Positions 1-8,062 are shown, counted from the stretch's first letter. The stretch: 64,000 nt of DNA from Saprospirales bacterium (GCA_002698985.1 PAAY01000039.1:19886-83885), one strand, 5' to 3'. Notes: generated from the letters alone by a model not told the origin. Program-made: numbers and translations.

Positions 1-175
1 CGTCCAGGTAAACAGCATCCTCAAAACGGATCAGTTCAACGGGCTCACTGTCCTCGGCCATCTGGATGGTGAGGGGTTCTTCCCATGCCAGGGTTTTGCT
101 AAAGCTTGTCGGTAATTTTGCAAAAACGCTGTTTAGTGCGAGCAGGCAGGCGGCTACCGTAAAAAGATTCTTCAT
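1..175 (-). CDS. porU: PorU-like type IX secretion sortase, N-terminal fragment
   Basis: Only the first 58 codons are in the window; the gene runs off the left edge. The ATG is at 175-173. It is followed by a signal peptide (MKNLFTVAACLLALNSVFA) and a mature start with WEEPLTIQM and LIRFEDAVYLD, which resembles the opening strand region of PorU proteins. PorU is the C25 gingipain-like peptidase on the outer surface that removes T9SS C-terminal signals and attaches cargo to anionic LPS. Context supports the call: in Flavobacterium, porU lies beside gldJ, which is here at 1567. The catalytic domain is not visible, so the assignment rests on the N-terminus and synteny. Confidence 0.55.
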   Translation of the reverse strand, partial: MKNLFTVAACLLALNSVFAKLPTSFSKTLAWEEPLTIQMAEDSEPVELIRFEDAVYLD

Positions 176-383
176 AACTTGCAGTTTACACAATCTTTGG
201 GTGAGGGTTCTACAGGTGTTCTCATCAAAATGCATTTCTTAGCACCTGCAATCTCGGACTCTCAAGAAACGTTGAGAAAGCACCTGTATGGCAATTTCCT
301 CTTTTTTAACATGGTCGCAGAGCTTACAAAAGAGGCAAACAAAAATAAGCCTTTTGTTGCCCTGCACTCAATCCGGATGGTCA

Positions 384-1427
384 ATGCTGAGACAAATAAC
401 ACTTATCTTCATTTTGGCAGGCACATTGGGTGCCAGTTTGCTGGCACAAGATCCGGTGTTCACGCAGTTCAATGCCACGCCATTAGCCATCAACCCGGCT
501 TTTGCCGGCACCACCCTTGCTCCCAGATTTGCAGCCAGCTACCGCAATGAATGGCCCTCCCACTCTGATGCCGGGGTCACCGCTTATGCCACCTACGCCG
601 CTTCTTACGACCAGTTTTTCACACCCTTCAACAGCGGCTTTGGCCTAATGGTAATGACGGACGATGCCGGAGGCGGATTGCTGAAAACGTCCATGGTGAA
701 TGCAGCATATGCTTACCAGGTCAGCGTCAGCAATGATTTTGGGATGAAGTTGGGCATACAGGCTGGCTTCCGGCAACTGCGGCTTGATTGGGACCGACTC
801 ATCTTCCTCGACCAACTTGATCCCCTCACCGGACCTTTGGATCCTTCGGGAAACCCAAACCCTACCAACGAGATACCACCAGAATCTTTGACGAAGACCC
901 ACTTCGATGTGGGGGCCGGCCTGCTGGTTTACACACCCGCGTTCTACGGTGGCATAGCACTGCACCACCTGACCACTCCTTCGGAAGGATTCATCCGTTC
1001 CGGAACGGGATTGGAAGAGGGGCTGCCTCTGCGATTGACCCTCCAGGCCGGTGCTGAACTCACACTTCTGCCGGGCAATAACAGGATACCGTCAACGTTT
1101 ATCGCACCGGCCATCCTCTTTGTAAAGCAGGGAGACCAGGGGCAGGTGAACGTCGGCACCCATTTGAGCAGAGGGCCGCTTGCAGTGGGAGGATTTTACC
1201 GCCATGCTTTCACCAATTCTGACGCCCTCATCGGAACCGTCAGTTTCCAATACGAAGTGTTCAAAATCGGGTACAGCTATGATTTTACGGTGGCCAGCGG
1301 ATTGGAAGTGCCTGATTCCGGTGGCTCTCACGAAATTTCGCTTTTGATCAATCTCGACAACAGCGAAACTCAGCGTAGAAAGCGCTATGCTGAACGCTAC
1401 AACGACTGTTTCAAAATTTTTCGCTGA
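384..1427 (+). CDS. PorP/SprF family type IX secretion outer-membrane protein
   Basis: A 347-aa outer-membrane protein. I start it at the ATG at 384 because a clean signal peptide follows (MLRQITLIFILAGTLGASLLAQ); the longer reading from 288 has no such feature. The mature protein opens with DPVFTQFNATPLAINPAFAG, the hallmark of the PorP/SprF family, and continues with alternating aromatic/glycine beta strands of a 14-strand-type barrel (GFGLMVMTDDAGG, FYRHAFTNSDALIGTVSFQY). Family members are T9SS accessory barrels, often paired with PKD/adhesin cargo; some associate with the PorK/PorN/PorE complex. It sits between porU and gldJ. Which cargo it serves cannot be told from this sequence. Confidence 0.85.
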   Translation: MLRQITLIFILAGTLGASLLAQDPVFTQFNATPLAINPAFAGTTLAPRFAASYRNEWPSHSDAGVTAYATYAASYDQFFTPFNSGFGLMVMTDDAGGGLLKTSMVNAAYAYQVSVSNDFGMKLGIQAGFRQLRLDWDRLIFLDQLDPLTGPLDPSGNPNPTNEIPPESLTKTHFDVGAGLLVYTPAFYGGIALHHLTTPSEGFIRSGTGLEEGLPLRLTLQAGAELTLLPGNNRIPSTFIAPAILFVKQGDQGQVNVGTHLSRGPLAVGGFYRHAFTNSDALIGTVSFQYEVFKIGYSYDFTVASGLEVPDSGGSHEISLLINLDNSETQRRKRYAERYNDCFKIFR

Positions 1428-1497
1428 TAAATTTGCAATCCCGAAAAATAAAAAGTGGAAAATAGACGTCAGGCAGGTGTTAAAAACCACCCTGCAC

Positions 1498-1527
1498 GTT
1501 GTTTAGAAATCTACTTTCCTATATTTG
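1498..1527 (+). promoter_or_regulatory. Promoter of gldJ (GTTG / TATATTTG)
   Basis: A Bacteroidota-type promoter: GTTG at 1498-1501, an 18-base spacer, and TATATTTG at 1520-1527 followed by CGGG. It predicts a transcript start near 1532, about 35 bases before the gldJ ATG at 1567. This argues against the longer reading of gldJ that would start at 1525, inside the promoter. Confidence 0.6.
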
Positions 1528-1566
1528 CGGGTCTATAATTCATCGTATAAACTCTTTTTTAAAGTG

Positions 1567-3072
1567 ATGAGAAATTTGTTGAAGTTAAATTCGCTTTTCA
1601 TCCTCGCCATCATGCTGATTTTGAGCGCCTGCAGCAAGAAAGAGCGCTCGGCAACCACTGGTTGGCAATACAATGACGCTGACTGGGGCGGATTCGAAAA
1701 AACCGATTATGAAGGACAGGTGACCGGTCCTAACCTCGTGTTGGTTGAAGGTGGTACCTTCACCATGGGTCTGACCGATCAGGACGTGATGTTTGAATGG
1801 AATGCCGTACCCCGCAGGGTTACCGTAGGTTCATTCTACATGGACGAAACAGAAGTTTCAAACATTGACTACCGGGAATACCTCTACTGGTTGAAACGCG
1901 TATTCGGTGAATCATATCCCGAGGTGTACCTCAATGCACTTCCGGACACCTTGGTTTGGCGTGAAGAACTTGCCTATAACGAACCACTGGTAGAAACCTA
2001 CTTCCGCTACCCTTCCTATGACAACTACCCTGTGGTAGGTGTCAACTGGCTCCAGGCCAACGACTACGCCAAATGGCGTACCGACAGGGTGAATGAGATG
2101 ATTCTCATAGAGCGCGGTATTCTGAACCCCAATCCCGAACAAAAAGACGAAGACAACTTCAACACGGAAGCATATCTGGCAGGACAATACCAAGGTAGTG
2201 TCCGCAAGAACATGAAAGACATCCGCACCGGCGGTGAAAGGCCAGTCAGGTTTGAGGATGGCATCATGCTTCCGGAATACCGCCTGCCAACTGAGGCCGA
2301 GTGGGAATACGCTGCCGTCGGACTGCGCGGCAACATGGTTTCGGAAAAAGACGAGCGGATCTCTGACCGCCGTATCTATCCCTGGAACGGAAACACCGTT
2401 CGCTACCAGAAGCGTGACAAATACCAGGGTAAGATCCTCGCCAACTTCAAGCGTGGAAAAGGTGACTACATGGGTATGGCCGGCAACCTCAATGATGCCG
2501 CACCGTTCCCGGGTCCGGTTCGCCAATACTTCCCCAACGATTACGGCCTCTACAACATGGCCGGTAACGTAAACGAATGGACCATGGACCTCTACCGTCC
2601 AATGACCAGCGTTACAATCAGGGATGTTGAACAGCAGGACCTGAACCCATTCCGTGGTAATAAATTCAAAACCAAAGTACTCGATGAAGACGGCAAGCCG
2701 GTTGAAAAAGACAGCCTCGGCCGCCTGCGCTACCGCTATGTTGAGGACGACGAAGTGGCCACCCGTGAAAACTACAAAGTAGGTCAGCCATACAACTACC
2801 TCGACGGTGACAAGCAGTCTGAAGCTTTCTATGATTACGGTAAGCACACCCTCATCAGCGACAAGGCTCGCGTGATCAAAGGTGGTTCATGGGCAGACCG
2901 TGCCTACTGGCTCAGCCCGGGTGCAAGGCGCTTCCGTGACGAAGACAAAGCCTACCGTGACCTTGGTTTCCGCTGCGCCATGACCCGCACCGGTGGACCA
3001 ACCGGTAACGAAGACGCTGCCGGCATTACCTTCAAAACGAAGCAGAACAAAGTGAAGCGTCGCTACAAGTAA
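1567..3072 (+). CDS. gldJ: Gliding motility / type IX secretion lipoprotein GldJ
   Basis: A 501-aa lipoprotein starting at ATG 1567. The signal peptide ends in the lipobox LSAC with Cys22 as the lipidated residue. The body is a formylglycine-generating-enzyme-like (SUMF1) fold: LVEGGTFTMG, SFYMDETEVSNIDYREYL, YPVVGVNWLQANDYAKWRTDRVNE, YRLPTEAEWEYAA, YNMAGNVNEW and the closing RVIKGGSW...RFRD...GFRC. The phrases WLKRVFGESYP, LPDTLVW and WRTDRVNE separate GldJ from its paralogue GldK. GldJ is needed for gliding and for stability of other T9SS proteins in Flavobacterium. It has its own promoter at 1498-1527 and a strong terminator at 3091-3131, so it is probably transcribed alone although it is flanked by porP and murF. 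Confidence 0.88.
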   Translation: MRNLLKLNSLFILAIMLILSACSKKERSATTGWQYNDADWGGFEKTDYEGQVTGPNLVLVEGGTFTMGLTDQDVMFEWNAVPRRVTVGSFYMDETEVSNIDYREYLYWLKRVFGESYPEVYLNALPDTLVWREELAYNEPLVETYFRYPSYDNYPVVGVNWLQANDYAKWRTDRVNEMILIERGILNPNPEQKDEDNFNTEAYLAGQYQGSVRKNMKDIRTGGERPVRFEDGIMLPEYRLPTEAEWEYAAVGLRGNMVSEKDERISDRRIYPWNGNTVRYQKRDKYQGKILANFKRGKGDYMGMAGNLNDAAPFPGPVRQYFPNDYGLYNMAGNVNEWTMDLYRPMTSVTIRDVEQQDLNPFRGNKFKTKVLDEDGKPVEKDSLGRLRYRYVEDDEVATRENYKVGQPYNYLDGDKQSEAFYDYGKHTLISDKARVIKGGSWADRAYWLSPGARRFRDEDKAYRDLGFRCAMTRTGGPTGNEDAAGITFKTKQNKVKRRYK

Positions 3073-3090
3073 GCCGCTTCCGTAAAGGGA

Positions 3091-3131
3091 AAATCTCCAC
3101 TTTCAGCCTTTTGGAAGTGGAGATTTTTTTT
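3091..3131 (+). terminator. Intrinsic terminator of gldJ
   Basis: Stem AATCTCCACTT (3092-3102) pairs with AAGTGGAGATT (3115-3125) around a 12-base loop and runs into a stretch of eight T. It lies 19 bases after the gldJ stop. Confidence 0.85.
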
Positions 3132-3162
3132 GCCCGTTCCATAACTCTTGTACTTTCACCCA

Positions 3163-4494
3163 ATGAGGGACATAGGAGCATTATACGAACTATTCAAAGC
3201 ACACCCCATCATCTGCACCGACAGCAGAAAGGTGGAGCCAGGCTGCCTGTTTTTTGCCCTGAAAGGCGAAAACTTTGACGGCAATCGCTTCGCAAAACAG
3301 GCACTCGACAAAGGAGCAGCCTTTGCGGTCATAGACGACCCGGCATTTGCGCTTTCCGACAAATACATCCTCGTTTCAGATGTTCTGCACACACTGCAGC
3401 GGCTTGCCCAGTTCCATCGCCATCAGTTTCTCATCCCCTTCCTGGCTATTACCGGCTCAAACGGAAAGACCACTACCAAAGAACTGATCAGCCAGGTGCT
3501 GGCCAGCCACTACCGGATTTATGCTACCCGGGGAAACCTCAACAACCACATCGGCGTGCCACTGACCTTGCTGGCCATTCCAGAAGAGGCCGAAATTGCC
3601 GTAGTGGAGATGGGAGCCAACCACCAGGGTGAGATAGCAGTGCTTTGTGAGATAGCCCACCCGACGCATGGCATCATCACCAACATTGGCAGGGCTCACC
3701 TGGAAGGTTTTGGAGGCCTGGAAGGTGTCAAAAAAGGGAAATCGGAACTGTACCGTTACCTCGCAGCCCACAATGGCGTCGCCTTCGTCAACAAAGATGA
3801 AGAGCACCTACAGGAACTGCTCTCCCCTGCACAGCGGGCGGTATTTTACCGAAGGACGACATCCTTCGATCCGCACTCACTTGACTTTCAGGTGCGACTG
3901 GAGCAGGCAGAGCCACACATTCAGATCACCTTCTGGGACGAATATGAACGGCCATACACTGCCAACAGCAAGCTGTCAGGGATGCACAATTACCAGAATG
4001 TCATGACAGCCGTTGCCATCGGGCAGTATTTCAAAGTGCCGGAGCGGAAAATTGCAGCAGCCATCGAAAGCTATACACCCCAAAACATGCGCTCTCAATG
4101 GATTACTACCGGAACCACCCAAATCCTGCTCGATGCTTACAATGCCAACCCAACCAGTGTGGCCAAGACCCTGGATTACTTTGCCGGCCTCGACAAACCG
4201 CATAAAATCGCCATACTCGGTGCCATGAAGGAACTGGGTGATTACAGTGCCGAAGAACACGAACGCATCGCCCGGCAAGCCTCCCGGCTTGATTTTGAGA
4301 AGATAATTCTGGTGGGGGATGAGTTCAAAGAAGCGGCCAGACAGATCGCAGCACTCCATTTCGACGACACACATGCATTGGCTGAATGGTACCGGCAGCA
4401 AGACTTCTCCGGCTGCACCATACTCATCAAAGGATCCAGAAGCATGAGGCTGGAATCACTGCTCAACAACGACAACACAGAACATGCTCAGTAA
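3163..4494 (+). CDS. murF: UDP-N-acetylmuramoyl-tripeptide--D-alanyl-D-alanine ligase MurF
   Basis: A 443-aa cytoplasmic ligase that adds D-Ala-D-Ala to the UDP-MurNAc tripeptide, the last cytoplasmic step of the peptidoglycan precursor. The ATP-binding loop GSNGKTTTKEL is at about residues 98-108. The Mur middle domain has VVEMGANHQGEIAVL and IITNIGRAHLEGFGG; the C-terminal domain has LDAYNANPTSV and AILGAMKELGDYSAEEH. The start is ATG 3163; a TTG 15 bases upstream is less likely because a promoter-like TACTTTCA lies at 3151-3158. The 3' end overlaps the M20 peptidase gene by 11 bases, so the two are probably cotranscribed. murF following gldJ is a recurring arrangement in Bacteroidota. Confidence 0.93.
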   Translation: MRDIGALYELFKAHPIICTDSRKVEPGCLFFALKGENFDGNRFAKQALDKGAAFAVIDDPAFALSDKYILVSDVLHTLQRLAQFHRHQFLIPFLAITGSNGKTTTKELISQVLASHYRIYATRGNLNNHIGVPLTLLAIPEEAEIAVVEMGANHQGEIAVLCEIAHPTHGIITNIGRAHLEGFGGLEGVKKGKSELYRYLAAHNGVAFVNKDEEHLQELLSPAQRAVFYRRTTSFDPHSLDFQVRLEQAEPHIQITFWDEYERPYTANSKLSGMHNYQNVMTAVAIGQYFKVPERKIAAAIESYTPQNMRSQWITTGTTQILLDAYNANPTSVAKTLDYFAGLDKPHKIAILGAMKELGDYSAEEHERIARQASRLDFEKIILVGDEFKEAARQIAALHFDDTHALAEWYRQQDFSGCTILIKGSRSMRLESLLNNDNTEHAQ

Positions 4495-5680
4495 CAAGAT
4501 CAAAGACCTGGCAAGCAGGAACCATCCTGAGATAGTTTCCATCCGGCGGCACCTCCACATGCATCCCGAATTGTCTTACCAGGAAAAAGAAACGGGGCTA
4601 TTCATCGCCGCCAAACTGAATGAATGGGGCATCCGCCACGAACACGGATGGGCCGAAAACGGGGTGGTCGCCTTTATTGAAGGTCAGACACCCGAATCAG
4701 CCGTCATTGCACTGCGTGCCGACATCGATGCCCTGCCCATCCAGGAGGCCAACGATGTCCCCTACTGCTCCCAAAACCCTGGTGTGATGCACGCCTGCGG
4801 ACACGATGTGCACACCGCCAGCCTCTTGGGCACTGCTTTTATCCTCAATCAATTGAAGGCCCATTTCCGTGGCACTGTCAAACTGATCTTTCAACCGGCT
4901 GAAGAAAAACTGCCCGGGGGAGCGTCCATCCTCATTAAAGAGGGAGTGTTGCAAAAACCACCAAAACCAGCGGAGATCCTCGGCCAGCATGTGCTACCGG
5001 AATTGCCCGCCGGAAAAGTTGGCATCCGTGAAGGCATGTTCATGGCCAGCGCCGACGAGATTTACATGACAGTAACCGGGAAGGGCGGACATGCTGCTGC
5101 ACCTCACCAGGTGATCGACCCGGTTTTTATCACTTCGCAAATCATCGTCGCTTTGCAACAGGTGGTCAGCCGCCTGGCAAACCCCATCATCCCATCAGTG
5201 CTTTCCTTCGGCAAAATCAACTCCACGGGTGGGGCCACCAATGTGATTCCCAACGAAGTTAAAGTGGAAGGCACCTTTCGTACCATGGATGAAATCTGGC
5301 GGGCCAAAGCCCTGTCATCCATCGAGCAGGTTGCAACGGGCATTGCCAAAAGCCTCGGAGGCTTTTGCGAAGTGAGAATAGAAAAAGGCTATCCATGCCT
5401 CATCAACGAACCCAAACTTACCCGAAGGGTGAAAAAACACGCCATCGACTACCTGGGCGCTGACAAAGTGGTGGAAATACCGATGCGGATGACAGCAGAA
5501 GATTTTGCTTACTACTCACAGGTGCTGCCCGCCTGCTTTTACCGGCTAGGCACAGCCAATGAAAAGAAAGGGATCAACTCACCGATTCATACCAACACAT
5601 TCGATGTGGATGAAAAATGCCTGGAAACAGGCGCCGGCCTGATGGCATGGCTGGCCGTAAAAGAACTGGAAGGGCTTTGA
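4484..5680 (+). CDS. M20D family amidohydrolase (N-acyl amino acid hydrolase type)
   Basis: A 398-aa cytoplasmic metallopeptidase. It has the M20D metal site: the HACGHDVH stretch (residues 103-110, with Cys105 and His107) and the QPAEE pair (Glu140/141), then a dimerisation/lid domain (residues about 185-295) opening with GKGGHAAAPHQ. The last ligand region is SPIHTNTFDVDE. Relatives remove acyl groups from amino acids (hippuricase, IAA-amino acid hydrolase, N-acetyldiaminopimelate deacetylase); the substrate here is not determined. The gene begins inside the murF end (11-base overlap), which suggests coupling and perhaps a link to cell-wall amino acid turnover, but that is inference. Confidence 0.85.
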   Translation: MLSNKIKDLASRNHPEIVSIRRHLHMHPELSYQEKETGLFIAAKLNEWGIRHEHGWAENGVVAFIEGQTPESAVIALRADIDALPIQEANDVPYCSQNPGVMHACGHDVHTASLLGTAFILNQLKAHFRGTVKLIFQPAEEKLPGGASILIKEGVLQKPPKPAEILGQHVLPELPAGKVGIREGMFMASADEIYMTVTGKGGHAAAPHQVIDPVFITSQIIVALQQVVSRLANPIIPSVLSFGKINSTGGATNVIPNEVKVEGTFRTMDEIWRAKALSSIEQVATGIAKSLGGFCEVRIEKGYPCLINEPKLTRRVKKHAIDYLGADKVVEIPMRMTAEDFAYYSQVLPACFYRLGTANEKKGINSPIHTNTFDVDEKCLETGAGLMAWLAVKELEGL

Positions 5681-5708
5681 GAAAATGAGACAAGCAGTTC
5701 AAAAGCAG

Positions 5709-5745
5709 AAGAGGGAGCCATGATCGTTCACAGCTCCCTCTTTCT
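5709..5745 (+). terminator. Terminator after the M20 amidohydrolase
   Basis: Ten-base stem AAGAGGGAGC (5709-5718) with GCTCCCTCTT (5733-5742) and a 14-base loop, then TCTTTT. It also sits just beyond the stop of the minus-strand small ORF at 5752, so it may work in both directions. Confidence 0.7.
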
Positions 5746-5751
5746 TTTGCG

Positions 5752-5856
5752 TTAATACGTGGAATTTCTCTTTAGCTTCTCTGAGACCCAGTTGGTGAGG
5801 GTGATGATACCGCCACCAATAAGAAAAGCACCTAATGCAAGTTGGAGGATCAGCAT
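5752..5856 (-). CDS. Small single-span membrane peptide, paralogue 1
   Basis: A 34-aa ORF with ATG at 5856 and TAA at 5754-5752. The sequence is MLILQLALGAFLIGG followed by GIITLTNWVSEKLKRNSTY: one hydrophobic helix (residues 2-21) and a short basic C-terminal tail, so probably N-out/C-in with the Lys/Arg tail in the cytoplasm. I count it as real because a second ORF at 6451-6350 has the same layout and many identical positions (MLI, A, AF, GG, I, L, N, E, R, Tyr-terminal), and both carry ACTCAAAAAC 10-11 bases before the ATG. Function unknown. It resembles other short stress or complex-associated membrane peptides only in architecture. Confidence 0.6.
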   Translation of the reverse strand: MLILQLALGAFLIGGGIITLTNWVSEKLKRNSTY

Positions 5857-5866
5857 AACTTAAACC

Positions 5867-5876
5867 GTTTTTGAGT
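5867..5876 (-). promoter_or_regulatory. Shared leader motif ACTCAAAAAC before small peptide 1
   Basis: On the minus strand ACTCAAAAAC ends 10 bases before the ATG at 5856. The identical decamer stands at the matching place (6461-6470) before peptide 2. It may be an A-rich ribosome entry site of the Bacteroidota type or a regulatory site; at least it shows that the upstream region was duplicated with the gene. Confidence 0.45.
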
Positions 5877-5953
5877 GTGATAAATCTGGTTTTGAGCATG
5901 TGCCTGAATGACTAAGGTGAGGTCTGCAAAGGGTGGGTTGTTCAGAGAAATCG

Positions 5954-6038
5954 CACTTTTCTATCCCGTGCTGACCAAAACCCCACCTGCAAGCAGGCAG
6001 CAATTCGTTTTGGACAAAAACACGGGATTGAAAAAGTG
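5954..6038. repeat. 85-base imperfect inverted repeat between the two small ORFs
   Basis: The outer arms are CACTTTTCTATCCCGTG (from 5954) and CACGGGATTGAAAAAGTG (to 6038). They are followed inward by TGACCAAAAC facing GTTTTGGACA, and an inner CCTGCAAGCAGG dyad. Together they can fold into one long branched hairpin. It lies upstream of peptide 1 and downstream of peptide 2 on the minus strand, so it could be a structured leader, a small RNA, or a mobile palindrome. No T-run follows it on either strand. Confidence 0.55.
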
Positions 6039-6245
6039 TTCTGATAGTGCGAGGAAAGCAGTTTAGAGAATTGCGAAGCGAACTTAATTGATGATAAATC
6101 AATGTACGTAAGGCATTCGTAATTAGCCTGTGAAACTGCTAATCCAGGTAAGACAATTACCTTGCCAATTGAGTGTTGACAATAATACGATAAGACCTTT
6201 TTAAAATTTGGTGTGCAGGCTTACTGACAGTACAAGGGAAGGGTG

Positions 6246-6266
6246 GTGCTTGCACCGGCAGGTGCA
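6246..6266. repeat. Short perfect hairpin
   Basis: TTGCACC, loop GGCA, GGTGCAA: a 7-base perfect stem about 90 bases past the stop of small peptide 2 on the minus strand. It has no following T-run, so it may be a 3' mRNA structure rather than a terminator. Confidence 0.3.
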
Positions 6267-6349
6267 AACGAAACATCTTTAAAATGGAGTAGATAAACGG
6301 ATAACATAGGATATGTTGTGATGGGGTAAAATCGGGCTGAGAGCGCCTG

Positions 6350-6451
6350 TCAGTACCACATCCGGTTGTTTCGTTCTGGCATGTAGTTAGACACCAAAAC
6401 AATCAAGCCCCCGAGAATGAATGCAGCAGTTGCGATGTAAAAGATCAACAT
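6350..6451 (-). CDS. Small single-span membrane peptide, paralogue 2
   Basis: A 33-aa ORF with ATG at 6451 and TGA at 6352-6350: MLIFYIATAAFILGG then LIVLVSNYMPERNNRMWY. One transmembrane helix (residues 2-21) and a basic, Trp-Tyr tail. It aligns without gaps over the helix to the peptide at 5856-5752 and shares the ACTCAAAAAC motif 10 bases upstream. Codon positions in the helix differ more than the amino acid classes do, which is what purifying selection on a peptide would give. Function unknown. About 500 non-coding bases separate the two copies, so they need not be cotranscribed. Confidence 0.6.
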   Translation of the reverse strand: MLIFYIATAAFILGGLIVLVSNYMPERNNRMWY

Positions 6452-6657
6452 GGTCCGATAGTTTTTGAGTTAATAGCAAGTATGTAGCCTCCGTACCTGG
6501 CTTTTCAGGGCAAAAGCGGACGATGTTCAATGGGATGCGACCGGAAAGCAAGGGAGAATGCCGGTTGCTGACTGTAAAAATTTGGAATTGTACGTGGGGA
6601 TGGGATATGTTCTCTCGCAGGGCTGCTAAGATGAAAAAACTTTTTTTGTTTCAAAAA

Positions 6658-7797
6658 TTATTTGGGAGAATTTTCGCTTTTGACACTTTTCAGCTCTCCG
6701 GATGAGGCCTTATGCCCGGGATCCATTGGCCGGTTCATGACCTCTCCCTGGTGTTGGATGCTCTCCTGGTGCACCGCATCGATCACTGCCGACAAGAACT
6801 CTTTGGCGAGATTCAGCGAAGTTCCTTTGCTTAAAATCCGTTCACGAATCCGGCTCCATCGTTCCGGCTGATAGATGGATATGTTTCGGTTGCGCTTGTG
6901 GATGCCAATCTGCTCAGCCAGCTTCATCCGCTCGCTGAAAAGCTGAAACACCTCATCATCGATCTCGTCGATTTGCCGGCGTATGTGGTCCAGTTCCCGC
7001 CAAAACAAACTGTCCTCTGTGCCGGGCGCCCTTACCACCAATGAACGGACCATTTGGTCGTATTCTACAGGCGTTATTTGTTGCCGGCTGTCGGAAAGGG
7101 CAGCCGGAGGATTTGGGTGCACTTCGGTCATCAGCCCATCGTAATTCAGGTCCAGCGCCCGCTGGGCCGTTTGCTGCAACAGCACGGGGATGCCGCAGAT
7201 GTGGCTGTGATCGCAGATCAGTTGCAGGTCGGGAAACTGCCGCTTCAGCTCGATGGGGATTTGCCAGTAGGGGATGTTGCGATAGCGCTTTTCACCGTAT
7301 TTATAAAAGCCCCTGTGTACGGCGGCAATTCGCCTCACACCTGCTTTGTAAATGCGTTCGATGGCTCCGATCCAAAGCTGGATGTCGGCATTGAGCGGAT
7401 TTTTCACCATCACCGGCACATCAACACCTTGCAGCGCATCGGCAATTTCCTGAACGGAAAAGGGGTTGACGGTCGTTCTGGCTCCCAGCCACAAGACATC
7501 GATGCCATGTTCCAAAACGGCATCAACGTGCTTTCCCTTCGCAACCTCGGTGGTCACGGGCAGCTGCACTTCCTCTCTGACCCGCTTCAGCCAACCGAGC
7601 CCCTCATACCCTACCCCTTCAAAACTGTTGGGCCGGGTGCGGGGCTTCCAGATGCCGGCCCTGAACAGGTGTATGCCAACGGTTTTCAGGGCTTTGGCCA
7701 CCTCCAAAACCTGTGCTTCCGACTCAGCACTGCAAGGGCCTGCTACCAGCAAAGGCCTTTGTTGTGTTTCAAATACGGGTTCAAAAGTCATCAGCAT
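6658..7797 (-). CDS. Bifunctional DAHP synthase / chorismate mutase
   Basis: A 379-aa fusion. Residues 1-260 are a class I-beta (KDO8P-synthase-like) 3-deoxy-7-phosphoheptulonate synthase: AGPCSAES (19-26, phosphoenolpyruvate site), FRAGIWKPRTRPNSFEGVG, VKNP, and a metal-binding CDHSHI near 195-200. Residues about 262-350 are an AroQ-type chorismate mutase: LDHIRRQIDEIDDEVFQLF, ERMKLAEQIGIHKR. The fusion makes the first shikimate step and the first step toward Phe/Tyr in one protein; in such fusions the mutase part usually gives feedback control by prephenate. The last 30 residues are a hydrophilic tail without recognisable domain. It is divergent from purK with a MITE-like palindrome between them. 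A second ATG two codons in is equally possible as start. Confidence 0.9.
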   Translation of the reverse strand: MLMTFEPVFETQQRPLLVAGPCSAESEAQVLEVAKALKTVGIHLFRAGIWKPRTRPNSFEGVGYEGLGWLKRVREEVQLPVTTEVAKGKHVDAVLEHGIDVLWLGARTTVNPFSVQEIADALQGVDVPVMVKNPLNADIQLWIGAIERIYKAGVRRIAAVHRGFYKYGEKRYRNIPYWQIPIELKRQFPDLQLICDHSHICGIPVLLQQTAQRALDLNYDGLMTEVHPNPPAALSDSRQQITPVEYDQMVRSLVVRAPGTEDSLFWRELDHIRRQIDEIDDEVFQLFSERMKLAEQIGIHKRNRNISIYQPERWSRIRERILSKGTSLNLAKEFLSAVIDAVHQESIQHQGEVMNRPMDPGHKASSGELKSVKSENSPK

Positions 7798-7834
7798 GGT
7801 TTTAGACCGGGCAATATTCCCAAATTCCAGCCTA

Positions 7835-7995
7835 AGAGCCTGTTTAAATCCCCATTTCTTGGCTGCAAGTGGCCAATTTTATCCTGTACTTCGTTAAATT
7901 TTTCGCCGGATTACCCGTATCCGCCTGCAAAATTTGCCTCGTTCAGAATAAAATTTGCTCACTTTCGCTCAAGCATGAGAATCTACACAGGCTCT
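7835..7995. mobile_element. MITE-like 161-bp palindromic element
   Basis: Terminal arms AGAGCCTGTTTAAATCCCC (7835) and, inverted, AGAGCCTGTGTAGATTCTC (ending at 7995) match at 15 of 19 positions. The interior is also inverted: CCAATTTTATCCTGTACTTCG faces CAAATTTTATTCTGAACGA, so the whole element can form one long hairpin. It fills most of the space between the divergent start codons of the DAHP synthase and purK. It has no coding capacity. It is either a non-autonomous transposon relic or a large REP-type repeat; no target duplication was confirmed. Confidence 0.6.
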
Positions 7996-8062
7996 AAAAC
8001 AGCAGGCCGCACGGATGGTTTCGGATTCCCGTCAAAATGATGAGGGTTGTTTGATGGCTTCC

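Noticed and set aside
1428..1435. TAAATTTG as a second gldJ promoter
   Set aside because: Exact match but it lies directly at the end of porP with no upstream TTG at a fitting distance; the 1498-1527 promoter is better.
5752..6451. Type I toxin-antitoxin locus
   Set aside because: The peptides and the nearby structured repeat fit loosely, but no antisense promoter is visible, so I list it only as one possibility in the findings.
6523..6705. 60-codon plus-strand frame before the DAHP synthase end
   Set aside because: It runs into the antisense of a solid gene, has no homology that I can see and no promoter; likely chance.
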